In this document: positions 16,454-25,529 of the stretch, one piece after another | Layout of the letters: each line of letters starts with the position of its first letter | Position numbering within the stretch: the stretch's first letter is position 1 | NCBI RefSeq assembly: GCF_019970045.1 | Contig: NZ_JAHXYI010000002.1 | Coordinates: 372,001 to 436,000 of the forward strand | Direction of reading: 5' to 3' | Origin: Chryseobacterium sp. GVT01B | GTDB taxonomy: Bacteria; Bacteroidota; Bacteroidia; Flavobacteriales; Weeksellaceae | DNA length: 64,000 nt | The notes under the pieces: model-generated | What the model was told of the DNA's origin: nothing | Databases searched by the model: none | The model's input: only the letters and a program-made list of their open reading frames with translations | Position numbers and translations under genes: made by a program

Positions 16454-18412
16454 ATGAGAAAAATTACAACTTTTTTACTAGGTCTTGCCGCTCCATTCTA
16501 CTTTGCACAGCAGGCTGGAGATGTCGTAAGTGCAGAACAGAAACTGGATTTAACGCCACAGGGAGTCATCAATTTTATCTCCAATAACCTTGGCGATCAG
16601 GATGCTCCGGAATTTGCCAACTACCTGAACAGCTTTAATGTCGGTCTGAAAGGCTACAAGATTACTTACTACACCAAAAACGAAAACAATGTTCTTGTAA
16701 AAGCTACCGGATTACTCATGTATCCTAACGTACCGTTTAAGCTTTCAACAGTAGTTTCTGACCACGGAACAACAGACAGCAGGAATAATGTTCCGTCTAA
16801 TTTCAAAGGAGCATTAACAGCAGGGTTTGTTGTTGAATTGTCTTACGTACTCAATGGCTATATTTTAATGGCTCCTGATTATGTAGGAATGGGAACCGGA
16901 GACGGAGTTCACCCATATGTTGATTACGCTACCGAAGCGGGAGCTACCATCGATTTCATTACTGCTGCCAATAAAGTCCTCTCACAACAGGGTATTAAAC
17001 GGTATGACGAATACTTTTTAGCCGGATATTCCCAAGGGGCCCATGCCGCGATGTCTACTCTAAAAAGATTAAGCATCTCGAATCCCAATAATATCAAATT
17101 CAAATATGCATATATGGGCGACGGACCTTATGATTTCTCGGGAGTGACTTTGAATAAAGGAGTTCTTGAAAAAGATATATATCCGTTTACCTCATTCCTG
17201 GCCAATGTCCTTCATACCTGCAACAATACGGGATACAAAACATATAATAACAACATTTCAGAAGTCATTTCCGCAGAATATCTTGATAAATATAATTATC
17301 ACGTTGTTCAGGATAATGGCGGACTTTTATGGGGTCCTGTGATATGGAGAAAACTCTTTACTACAAATTTCGTGAATGATGTTACCAATAATCCCAATAA
17401 CAAGCTCAGACAGTGCATGAAGCCAAAGGATGTGTACGACTGGTACAACAAAACTCCAATGACATTAGGCCATTCTACGGTTGATTTAGCTATTCCACCT
17501 GAAAATACTTCTAAAACTATTGATGTTCAACGCGGCTATTATGCATGGTGGGATCTGAATAAATACAAGCTGGATTCCTTTTACTGGGGACCGCTTGGGC
17601 ATGTAGGGGGAATTCTACCTTTCACTTTGGCTTCAAATGCTAAATTCAATACATTGAGAAGCGGCGGACTTCTTAATGAATGGGCAATTGCAGGATCTAT
17701 TTTTGGAAAACAGTCAGCTGAAAAAACATCTGAAAAACAGGTTCTTCTATCCTCACAAATAAAACCGGATCTGGGCAATATGCAGTTGGTTGAAATAACA
17801 GATTTCAATAAAGAAAAAGCTCAGAGCAGAACAGCCAGTGAACAAAATTTATCCACTTTAAAAGACGGGGTTTATTTATTAAAAGTATCGGAAAACAATG
17901 AAAATAAAATAATTCCATACATCAAAAACACGCCTAAAGAAGTTCCTGAAAACGAAATCATACAGTCTGTCAACTCTTCGGTTTTGCAATTAAAAGTTAA
18001 TCAGGATGAACTTAGTGCTGTAAACGTTTTTGATGAAAATAAAACACTGATCAAAAGTATTTCTCAGCAACAATACCGTGAAGCCGGAGGAATTAATGTA
18101 CAGGATCTCGAAAATAAAAACTATACGTTTGAAGTAGTAACTCCATATTATAATCTTCAGTTCAGCAAAGCAATTGGAGGTAAACTTTCTTCTGAGAACA
18201 ATGCCGATATTTTCACTCAAAAGCAGCAAATTATTGCAAAAGCCGGCAATGATATTAAAAACATCAGCATTTATAGTATTTCCGGTGCTCTGATTGTTCA
18301 GCAGGAAGTTAACAGACTACAGTTTGAATCCCGAAACTTAGAACCTGGAATTTATCTGGTACAGGTTACGCTTTCTAATGGTAAAGTCATTAATAAAAAA
18401 GTAAAACTTTAG
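16454..18412 (+). CDS. Secreted alpha/beta-hydrolase (lipase/esterase) with T9SS sorting domain
   Basis: A 652-residue secreted protein. The signal peptide (1-19, YFAQ) is followed by an alpha/beta-hydrolase domain of about 400 residues whose nucleophile elbow is GYSQGAH (Ser193). The MAPDYVGMGTG and SDHGTT segments resemble secretory lipases of the LIP type. From about 430 on there is a variable linker. The last 80 residues form a type A T9SS C-terminal domain (ISIYSISGALI, LEPGIYLVQVTLSNGKVINKK), which sends the protein through the type IX system and is then removed. Likely a cell-surface or released lipase/esterase; the substrate is unknown. Confidence 0.87.
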   Translation: MRKITTFLLGLAAPFYFAQQAGDVVSAEQKLDLTPQGVINFISNNLGDQDAPEFANYLNSFNVGLKGYKITYYTKNENNVLVKATGLLMYPNVPFKLSTVVSDHGTTDSRNNVPSNFKGALTAGFVVELSYVLNGYILMAPDYVGMGTGDGVHPYVDYATEAGATIDFITAANKVLSQQGIKRYDEYFLAGYSQGAHAAMSTLKRLSISNPNNIKFKYAYMGDGPYDFSGVTLNKGVLEKDIYPFTSFLANVLHTCNNTGYKTYNNNISEVISAEYLDKYNYHVVQDNGGLLWGPVIWRKLFTTNFVNDVTNNPNNKLRQCMKPKDVYDWYNKTPMTLGHSTVDLAIPPENTSKTIDVQRGYYAWWDLNKYKLDSFYWGPLGHVGGILPFTLASNAKFNTLRSGGLLNEWAIAGSIFGKQSAEKTSEKQVLLSSQIKPDLGNMQLVEITDFNKEKAQSRTASEQNLSTLKDGVYLLKVSENNENKIIPYIKNTPKEVPENEIIQSVNSSVLQLKVNQDELSAVNVFDENKTLIKSISQQQYREAGGINVQDLENKNYTFEVVTPYYNLQFSKAIGGKLSSENNADIFTQKQQIIAKAGNDIKNISIYSISGALIVQQEVNRLQFESRNLEPGIYLVQVTLSNGKVINKKVKL

Positions 18413-18450
18413 AATCAATCACTCTTATATATCTCATTTCAAGTTAATTT

Positions 18451-18480
18451 TTGGCACTTCAGCAATGAAGTGCTTTTTCA
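18451..18480 (+). terminator. Terminator of the T9SS hydrolase gene
   Basis: GCACTTCA pairs with TGAAGTGC, followed by TTTTT. Confidence 0.85.
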
Positions 18481-18557
18481 TAGCAAAATCATTGATATAA
18501 TGAACAATAAACAACACTATCTAAATTAATAATTCAAGTATAAAATTCTATTTATAC

Positions 18558-20921
18558 TTAAAACTTAAAACCAACGCTGAAATAGATTCTTGAAAAATCA
18601 AGCTGGCTGTTTCTGGAAACATTGATACTTATAGGGCCGATGAGAGATTCGTATCCAAGGTTTACTCCATACCCGAACATATCAAAACTTTCATTAAACG
18701 GAGAAAGCTCTTCACTCACTTTTCCATAGCTGAACGAAGGAGTAAGATAGAGCTTTTTCATAATCCTGTACTGAAGTGAGATTGCCGTTTTGGCAACAGA
18801 AGTCATAGGAAGTTCTTTCTGACGAAGACCATTGAATTCAGGGCTTAAGAGGTCATAATTATATTCACTTCCTCCAAGGTTATATTTCTGATTCAGGAAT
18901 AGATAAGGAACCTGATTATCTCTTTTTGATCCAAAACTTGCGCCCAAAAATACATTCGCTTTAACTGTGAGTCTTCTTGTAATCGGATAGAAAAAATTCT
19001 CATTCAAAGTAAAAGAAATAAGGTTTTTAGGTTCGTAATAATAGGAATCTTTAGGGTTTAGTATCAGATACAGAAGAGGCTGCACGGTATTCAGATCGTA
19101 AAGTTCATACTGATCTCCGTAATAAAATCTTGTACTCACCTGAAGATGATTCCCTTTTGTTGTGAAGTATCTTTTGTTGAGGCTGTTCTGTTCAAACTTC
19201 AGGAATGTGTTAAAATTACTGTGGTTATATAGTTTTTTACTGTAATTATCCACTTTTGACTGATCCACTTTATCCAGTAAACTGTACATTCTTTCCGTAC
19301 TGAATTCTGTTCCCAATGACAGATAAGCATTTGGATTAATATTATAGTTCAATGCAATCTTTCCTGTTATATTACGGTACATATGGTTCGGAAAACGGTC
19401 GCTGCCATCATCATTTACATCATACAATCTGAAATTCAGATCATTACTTTTAAGATTAATCATCTTGGCTTCCAGATCCAGCCACAAACGTTCTCCGCTG
19501 TCCAGAAACTGCTGATAAGCCAGTTTAGCCTTAAAACGTTCTGAAATATCTACAGTTGCTAAAAATCTGGACCTGTTCAGGAGAATATTCCTGTAGGTAT
19601 AATTAACAATAATCCCAACCGACTGTTCTGTATCGTAGTGCAGAGCCAGCTTAAAAGCCCCTTTTTTTGCTCTTTTCACAAAAACATTCATCACAAGACC
19701 TTCATTTTCATTGGTGTACGTATAATACACCTTTACATACTGGCGCATTCCGAATACCCTGTCTATTGCTTCGTTTACTGTTTTTGCATCGTAATACTTC
19801 CCTTCCGTCAGTCCCATTTGCTTCTTCAGCACCTCAATTTCTGCTGCATCGGTAATAGGAGTTCCATCTTCTTCATTGAAAGTAAATTTTGTAGTAGGCA
19901 GTTTTACCTCTTCAATCATCTGATGTTCATATTGGATTCCTGCTTTTCGCTGAGCTTCCGCCAGGGCTACAAACTCAGGAAGGTGCTTTCTGGCTTCTAC
20001 CTCTCCAATTTTGATGATCCTCCTGAATTTGGCAAAATCCTTCGTTGTAATCTCTCCCAAAGGATCTACAAAGTCTACCAATACGTTAGACAGCTCCTTC
20101 TGATGTTTAAAATCCTCTACCGAACGGATCGCATGAGTCTGATAAATCATCTTCATCGGATTTTCAATTTCTTTTTTGGTAAAAAGCCTGAAGCCCGTAT
20201 ATCCTCCGATCACAAAATCTGCTCCCATTTCCCGAACCTCATTGGCCGGATAATTACGATCCAATCCGCCATCTACCAAAAGCTTCCCGTCAATATAAAC
20301 AGGTGCAAAAGCTGCAGGAATTGCCAATGTAGCACGAATAGCCAGCGGTAAAGAGCCTTGCTTCTGCATCACCAGGCCTCCGTTTTCGATATCGGAAGAA
20401 GTAAGCTGAACAGGAATTCTCAATTTGCTGAAATCATTGATATGTTTTGCATTGAAAGTAAGTGTATTAAGAACTTCTCCCATATACTGCCCTTCAATAT
20501 ACGAGCTTGGGAGAGTCGGAAATCCTTTGACTACGGGAAATTCAAGAATGTATTTGTCATACTCATCTTTTTCACTGATATTGACTTTGCTGTAAGGAAT
20601 TTTATTACTCAGAATCCTGTTCCAGTCCATTTTATAGATCGTATGCTTCAGCTGGTCCGCATTGTACCCCATCGCATACAAACCGCCCAGAATCCCCCCC
20701 ATACTGGTTCCTGTGATATAATCTACCTTAATCCCCAATGAATCAATCATCTTCAGAATCCCAATGTGTGCAAAACCCTTTGCTCCGCCACCACTGAGAG
20801 CAAGGCCAAATTTAGTGTCTTTGGTCACATTCTGAAGGGCAATATTCAGAGAATCATTCTTTTGCTGAGATTTGATAATAAGAGAGAAAGCGATGGCAAA
20901 AAATATCAGGATCTTTTTCAT
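18558..20921 (-). CDS. Patatin-like phospholipase with C-terminal BamA-type barrel
   Basis: A 787-residue outer-membrane protein. After a signal peptide (about 1-19) comes a patatin domain (about 38-260): oxyanion loop SGGGAKG, nucleophile Ser73 in GTSMG and catalytic Asp217 in VDGGLDRNYP. Then follow a POTRA-like stretch (about 320-410) and a C-terminal 16-strand barrel of the surface-antigen/Omp85 type that ends in Phe (YFSVGFKF). This matches the PlpD/type Vd autotransporter plan, although in Bacteroidetes the patatin domain may stay periplasmic. Predicted activity: phospholipase A/lysophospholipase. It is monocistronic. Confidence 0.9.
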   Translation of the reverse strand: MKKILIFFAIAFSLIIKSQQKNDSLNIALQNVTKDTKFGLALSGGGAKGFAHIGILKMIDSLGIKVDYITGTSMGGILGGLYAMGYNADQLKHTIYKMDWNRILSNKIPYSKVNISEKDEYDKYILEFPVVKGFPTLPSSYIEGQYMGEVLNTLTFNAKHINDFSKLRIPVQLTSSDIENGGLVMQKQGSLPLAIRATLAIPAAFAPVYIDGKLLVDGGLDRNYPANEVREMGADFVIGGYTGFRLFTKKEIENPMKMIYQTHAIRSVEDFKHQKELSNVLVDFVDPLGEITTKDFAKFRRIIKIGEVEARKHLPEFVALAEAQRKAGIQYEHQMIEEVKLPTTKFTFNEEDGTPITDAAEIEVLKKQMGLTEGKYYDAKTVNEAIDRVFGMRQYVKVYYTYTNENEGLVMNVFVKRAKKGAFKLALHYDTEQSVGIIVNYTYRNILLNRSRFLATVDISERFKAKLAYQQFLDSGERLWLDLEAKMINLKSNDLNFRLYDVNDDGSDRFPNHMYRNITGKIALNYNINPNAYLSLGTEFSTERMYSLLDKVDQSKVDNYSKKLYNHSNFNTFLKFEQNSLNKRYFTTKGNHLQVSTRFYYGDQYELYDLNTVQPLLYLILNPKDSYYYEPKNLISFTLNENFFYPITRRLTVKANVFLGASFGSKRDNQVPYLFLNQKYNLGGSEYNYDLLSPEFNGLRQKELPMTSVAKTAISLQYRIMKKLYLTPSFSYGKVSEELSPFNESFDMFGYGVNLGYESLIGPISINVSRNSQLDFSRIYFSVGFKF

Positions 20922-21108
20922 TGGTGATGCTTAATGTATCTGATTTAAACTTTGAAAGCTTTTAATAAGTAGTAAAGATACACAAAAAGTTACCTGCTTT
21001 ATGGCTGTTTTTACGAAGTAAATCAATGTATTTCAGCCTGTCGATTTAAATAATTAACCTATTGATTTCCAAGCAAAAAAAATATCACTTCATCAATATT
21101 AAATAATT

Positions 21109-23796
21109 TTAATAGGTTTTTATTGTTTCCACAAAATTGACATCCGGATTCAGAATTTCAAGGATCAGACTTTTGACTGATTTCATGGCATCATCAATAT
21201 TTCCTTTGTCAAACTGCAGGGAAACCATTCCTTTTTTAGCATCTGCAAAGCTCCAGATTCCAGTTTCAATCGGGTATCCCCAAAACTCAGGAAGATGCTG
21301 CACCACATAATGATAAATACAAAGCTGAAGCGCCTGTTTTCTTTCACTGTTGTGGAAATATTCAGCTACGTTATCTCCATCAATTTTAACGCTGAGATTT
21401 TTGATCTTGGCTGTTTTATAATCGATGATTCTTAAAGTGCCGTTCAGTTTATCAATCCGGTCAATGAATCCGAAGAAAGAAATTTTATCATTTCCATCCA
21501 AAGGAAAATCAATGTTTTCAAACCTTCTTTCGATATCAACAATCTCCAGTTTGTTTCCTTGTTTTATCAATTCAAGATCATGGGTAAGAACATTTTCAAT
21601 CACTTTTTTAGCAATGGCTTTATGAATATAATTCATTCCCTTCTCATAGAATTCCGGCTGATGTTTCAGCTTTTCAATGGCAATATTTATATAGTGATCT
21701 ATCGCTTTAACTGAATCTTTTAAATCGCTTTCTTTTAAAACTTTACCCTTCAATACCTCATACACTTCTTGAAGTGAATAATGGACGAGATTTCCGTAAT
21801 TTTTCACAGACAGCTCTTCTTCAATCTCATCCGTTTCCGAGGTATTCAAAATCTTGGAAAGGTAGAAATCAATCGGATTATAGAGGTAACTTGTAAGGTG
21901 GGATGCAGATACTTTTTCCTTCCATTTCTGAAGGCGGTCCTGTACAATCTGCGTCTTGGAAATTTCTATAGGTTTGGTGGTAATAGGCTCAGAAGAATTT
22001 TCAATAATCAGATGTTCGATCTCATGGGAACTCTCCATTTCAATCTGTGTAATGAAACGGCTCTTCTCCCCTGTATTCACTCCGGAACTTAGAGCATTAT
22101 ATAACAAGTGTACATTCTTCGCATCCTGAATCAGCCTGTAAAAGTGATAGGCATAGATGCTGTCATTTTCCAGAAAAGTATGAAGATCAAAAAACCTTCG
22201 GATGTCAAAAGGAATATAGGTATTCTGAGAGTTTCCAAGAGGAAGTTTTCCTTCGTTGACAGAAAGCAGAATAACGTTTTCAAAATTCAGGAGACGCGTT
22301 TCCAGCAATCCCATGATCTGCAGTCCTCTCAACGGTTCCCCCTGAAAATCGATACTTTCAGAATTAATATGCTGGTTGATCAGAATTTCCAGCGTTTCCA
22401 TTTTGATCTCAATATTGTAAGGAGTCAGCTGATTTTTGATGATCCTGAATGCATTTTCAAAGTGTGAAACATTCTCATACTGGATATCGTCTATTTCAAG
22501 CCATTTTACCTGCTGGCAAAACGTAATAAGCATATCCAGATAAACATTTGTCCCCTGGGCTTTCTGAAGAAGGTTAAAATACGACAACCCACTCAGAAGT
22601 TCATGCAGAAGCTTATTAGAAATATAAACAATATTCCGCTCCTCTACTTTGGCTTTAAAATCGTTGATAAGAAGCTCGTCTTCATCAGATTTGGGCAGTT
22701 CTTCCAGAATCGGAAAAACGTCTCTGTAGTAATAGGAAGATTTATTTTTTTCAAGTTGTTTCTGCAAATAGAACAGACGTTTCACAGCATTGGAGAAAGA
22801 CAGGTTCTTCAATGGGAATCCCATTGTGATATTCAGATTATCCACACCATGCATTACATCCAGACTTGCGGGAAGAAGGTTTTCATCCAGCAATACCACG
22901 GCTGTATTGGAATAGGTTTTATTATTGATTTCCTTAAAAATTTCCGGCAGTACTTTCGTCTGAGTCACATTTCCGGATACTTCATATACTTTAATTTTTT
23001 TTGGTTGATTAAAATCGTCTTCTATCCATTGAAAAGTCCTGTTATCATCAAATTCTTTCCAGGTTTTATGGTTTCTAAGAAACTTTCCTGCTTCCTGTCT
23101 TTCGTCATTGAAATAATAACGGTCTGCCTGAAAAAAACATTGTGCTTTATTCCATTTCAAAAGATTTCTTACCAGCTTTTCCTCTACCGGAGTAAAGGCA
23201 TTGAATCCACAAAAGACAAATTCTTCTTTGGTATCTTTAGCAAAATCAGCAATCTTAGCTTTAGCCGCCTCATGAATCATTCCTGAAGTCGCCCAGTTTT
23301 TTTCCCGCAGTCTCTCTTTTAAAACAGGGAGAAAAACGTTCATATTCTGCCAGAAATTAAGAAACTTCTTTCTTGGAACATCCTCATCATCCCCAAGGTT
23401 TTGAGCCCATTCTTTAATCCTTTCCTCATCAAACATATACTGCAGAACTGCCTGATCACTGTCTGAGAATTTGAGAATATCATCCCAGTCCTTCTGCAGC
23501 GTAGGAAACCACTTCAAAAAGTCCGAAAAATCATCTCTGGGAATAAGATTCAGACTTCTGTACACATCGAATGAGAAAAGCCACAATGGAATTCCCTGAA
23601 TCGGCTGCTGATCAGAAATTTTATTGATAAGTTCTTCTATGGTAAAAAAATTGGGAAGAAGCCCTGAATAATTGTTTTCCTCCAGAATCTGTCTGATAAA
23701 CACAATGGGACGTTTTCCGGGCAGAATGATATTAAACGCAGAAAGATCCGGGTTTTGCGCCAGCAGTTCGTGAATGATCTTATTGAGGAATTTCAA
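21109..23796 (-). CDS. AddB-like PD-(D/E)XK nuclease, large protein
   Basis: An 895-residue protein of the AddB/RecB-nuclease type. The N-terminal half resembles a degenerate superfamily I helicase fold without a clear Walker A. The last 270 residues carry a RecB-family nuclease: GNLVHYSLQEVYE (His ligand), GFIDRID (Asp) and RIIDYKTAK (the D-x-K motif), then a Gln-Tyr-type motif QALQLCIYHY. Family members act with an AddA/UvrD helicase in recombinational DNA repair; no such partner is in this window. It overlaps the DUF922 gene by 4 bases (ATGA), so the two are translationally coupled. Confidence 0.85.
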   Translation of the reverse strand: MKFLNKIIHELLAQNPDLSAFNIILPGKRPIVFIRQILEENNYSGLLPNFFTIEELINKISDQQPIQGIPLWLFSFDVYRSLNLIPRDDFSDFLKWFPTLQKDWDDILKFSDSDQAVLQYMFDEERIKEWAQNLGDDEDVPRKKFLNFWQNMNVFLPVLKERLREKNWATSGMIHEAAKAKIADFAKDTKEEFVFCGFNAFTPVEEKLVRNLLKWNKAQCFFQADRYYFNDERQEAGKFLRNHKTWKEFDDNRTFQWIEDDFNQPKKIKVYEVSGNVTQTKVLPEIFKEINNKTYSNTAVVLLDENLLPASLDVMHGVDNLNITMGFPLKNLSFSNAVKRLFYLQKQLEKNKSSYYYRDVFPILEELPKSDEDELLINDFKAKVEERNIVYISNKLLHELLSGLSYFNLLQKAQGTNVYLDMLITFCQQVKWLEIDDIQYENVSHFENAFRIIKNQLTPYNIEIKMETLEILINQHINSESIDFQGEPLRGLQIMGLLETRLLNFENVILLSVNEGKLPLGNSQNTYIPFDIRRFFDLHTFLENDSIYAYHFYRLIQDAKNVHLLYNALSSGVNTGEKSRFITQIEMESSHEIEHLIIENSSEPITTKPIEISKTQIVQDRLQKWKEKVSASHLTSYLYNPIDFYLSKILNTSETDEIEEELSVKNYGNLVHYSLQEVYEVLKGKVLKESDLKDSVKAIDHYINIAIEKLKHQPEFYEKGMNYIHKAIAKKVIENVLTHDLELIKQGNKLEIVDIERRFENIDFPLDGNDKISFFGFIDRIDKLNGTLRIIDYKTAKIKNLSVKIDGDNVAEYFHNSERKQALQLCIYHYVVQHLPEFWGYPIETGIWSFADAKKGMVSLQFDKGNIDDAMKSVKSLILEILNPDVNFVETIKTY

Positions 23797-24329
23797 GGGG
23801 CTTGATAGCTTTTTAGGTTGTCTAGTTGTTCAGAAATCGTATTATTATATTCTGCCTGTTTTTCTTTATTGATTCCATGACGGGTTTCTCTGTCATAGGT
23901 CATCTGGAAGTCTTGGTAATCATTGGATATCCCGTCATAAATGGCTTTGAAATACTTGTTATAATCACCGGAAGTCCTGATTTTTTCAGCGACTGCCTTT
24001 CTGAATTTTCTTACAAATAATTCTGCAATATCAAAGTGCTTCTGCTCATGAAGAAGAATGTAATCATCCATCTTTTTCACGTCTTTCCAGGATTTCTCTT
24101 CGTTAAATATGGTTTTGATGGTAATCGTAACCGGCGCTTTTGGATTGGAAGATTTTATAGAGGAAAACTCCCAGCCACAATGGGTATATGCTGCTACATC
24201 GGGATTTTTTTTCTTATTAACCGGGCTTTTAAAATTATCCCAGGTCAGCTTTCTGCCTTCCTCCCAGGTAATTTTTTGTCCGAATACCAACTCAGCTGCC
24301 AGTAAGCACAATACAAAAGTCAATCTCAT
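23793..24329 (-). CDS. Secreted DUF922 protein, putative zinc protease
   Basis: A 178-residue protein with a signal peptide (about 1-17, ELVFGQ). It has the DUF922 layout: a conserved LTWDNFKSPV start and HEQKH (94-98), an HExxH zinc-protease motif in a helix followed by Asp and Glu. The catalytic role is inferred; no DUF922 substrate is established that I know of. It sits between a lipoprotein gene (stop and start overlap as TAATG at 24329) and the AddB-like gene (ATGA overlap), so all three form one operon. The pairing of an exported protein with a DNA-repair protein may just reflect co-transcription. Confidence 0.8.
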   Translation of the reverse strand: MRLTFVLCLLAAELVFGQKITWEEGRKLTWDNFKSPVNKKKNPDVAAYTHCGWEFSSIKSSNPKAPVTITIKTIFNEEKSWKDVKKMDDYILLHEQKHFDIAELFVRKFRKAVAEKIRTSGDYNKYFKAIYDGISNDYQDFQMTYDRETRHGINKEKQAEYNNTISEQLDNLKSYQAP

Positions 24330-24733
24330 TATTCTACCACAATTGTTTTCGTAATCCAGTTATTTCCTCCGTTCCAGAATTTAAAAGTATAGGTTCCTTT
24401 TCTCTGCGGACTGAAGTTGATTTGATTGCCTCCTACATAATTTCCCTGCGCACAAGGTCCGTTTGTGATATATTTGTAGGAAGTAACCGTTCTGTCAAGA
24501 TCATTATTGTAAACATAATCATAGCCATAAAAACCCTCACAATGAGATGGATAGGTAGAATAAGTTTTTATGCTCTGTATTGCGAAAACATCCATGGTAT
24601 CATTGACAATTTTTACACTGTCTATTTTGATTTTATCGATAGATTCGATTGTATGGTAATCGTCATCATTACACGAAACCAGAAGCCCGCCAAACAGCAA
24701 TACTGAAAATCCAATATTTAAAAGTTTTTTCAT
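24329..24733 (-). CDS. Hypothetical lipoprotein
   Basis: A 134-residue lipoprotein of unknown function. The ATG at 24733 is preferred to one nine codons upstream because it gives a clean lipoprotein signal peptide, MKKLLNIGFS to LLVSC (Cys21) followed by Asn-Asp-Asp. The mature part is a small beta-rich domain with several Tyr and Cys residues (YPSHCEGFYGYDYVY, GPCAQGNYVGG) and ends IVVE. First gene of the three-gene operon with DUF922 and the AddB-like protein. Confidence 0.75.
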   Translation of the reverse strand: MKKLLNIGFSVLLFGGLLVSCNDDDYHTIESIDKIKIDSVKIVNDTMDVFAIQSIKTYSTYPSHCEGFYGYDYVYNNDLDRTVTSYKYITNGPCAQGNYVGGNQINFSPQRKGTYTFKFWNGGNNWITKTIVVE

Positions 24734-24795
24734 AACCTTTACTTTTCTGATTATTAACAAATATTAGCAAAAATTATTCCTTATTTACATAAAAA

Positions 24796-25431
24796 TCAGG
24801 AATTAAAATTACCTTTTGATACATAAACTACTTTCTTAGTATCAAAAAATTTTTCATCAAAATAGTGTTTAAGATTGAATATTTCACATTTAAGTCCGGC
24901 CAGTTCTTCTGCAAGATCACCACCTTTTAAATATAAAATTCCGTTATGTTTAGAATTAAACTGTTCTTTTTCAAATTTTCCTTTCAGCCATCTTAAAAAT
25001 TCAGGCATCTGGGTTACCGCTCTGCTGACTACAAAGTGGAATTTTTCTTTCAGCTTTTCTGCTCTTCCGTGGATAGCCGTTACATTCGTCAATCCTACCC
25101 CTTCTGCCACTGCCTGTACTACACTGATTTTCTTACCGATAGAATCAATCAGAGTAAATTCTGTCTCAGGAAACAGGATCGCCAGAGGAATTCCCGGAAA
25201 ACCACCTCCGGTTCCGATATCCAAAACTTTTGTTCCCGGCGCAAATTCCATCACTTTTGCAATTCCCAAAGAGTGGAGAATATGCTTTTCATACAGCGAC
25301 TCCATATCTTTTCTGGAAATTACATTGATTTTTTCATTCCATTCATTGTACAGATTTTCCAATTGCGAAAACTGTTCTTTCTGTTTTTCAGTAAGATCCG
25401 GGAAATATTTTAATAGTAACGATGCAGACAT
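24796..25431 (-). CDS. rsmG: 16S rRNA (guanine527-N7)-methyltransferase
   Basis: Methylates N7 of G527 in 16S rRNA using S-adenosylmethionine (loss gives low-level streptomycin resistance in other bacteria). The 211-residue protein has LDIGTGGGFPGIPLAI (SAM motif I), DSIGKKISVVQ (motif II) and the VVSRAVTQMPEFLRW motif that is diagnostic of RsmG/GidB. The ATG at 25431 is chosen over one seven codons upstream because it matches the usual N-terminus. It lies downstream of the M28 peptidase gene in the same direction. Confidence 0.94.
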   Translation of the reverse strand: MSASLLLKYFPDLTEKQKEQFSQLENLYNEWNEKINVISRKDMESLYEKHILHSLGIAKVMEFAPGTKVLDIGTGGGFPGIPLAILFPETEFTLIDSIGKKISVVQAVAEGVGLTNVTAIHGRAEKLKEKFHFVVSRAVTQMPEFLRWLKGKFEKEQFNSKHNGILYLKGGDLAEELAGLKCEIFNLKHYFDEKFFDTKKVVYVSKGNFNS

Positions 25432-25529
25432 GTGAATTATTATAAACCACAAAAATAAGTTTTATTTCTCTTGTATTCAAATCTACTTTTCCCGGCAGCC
25501 CCCTGATCCCTTGTTTTCAACAGAGATCA

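Noticed and set aside
21109..24733. Defence island based on the AddB-like nuclease and HExxH protein
   Set aside because: The nuclease fits recombinational repair, the neighbours are an exported protein and a lipoprotein, and no known defence gene is nearby.
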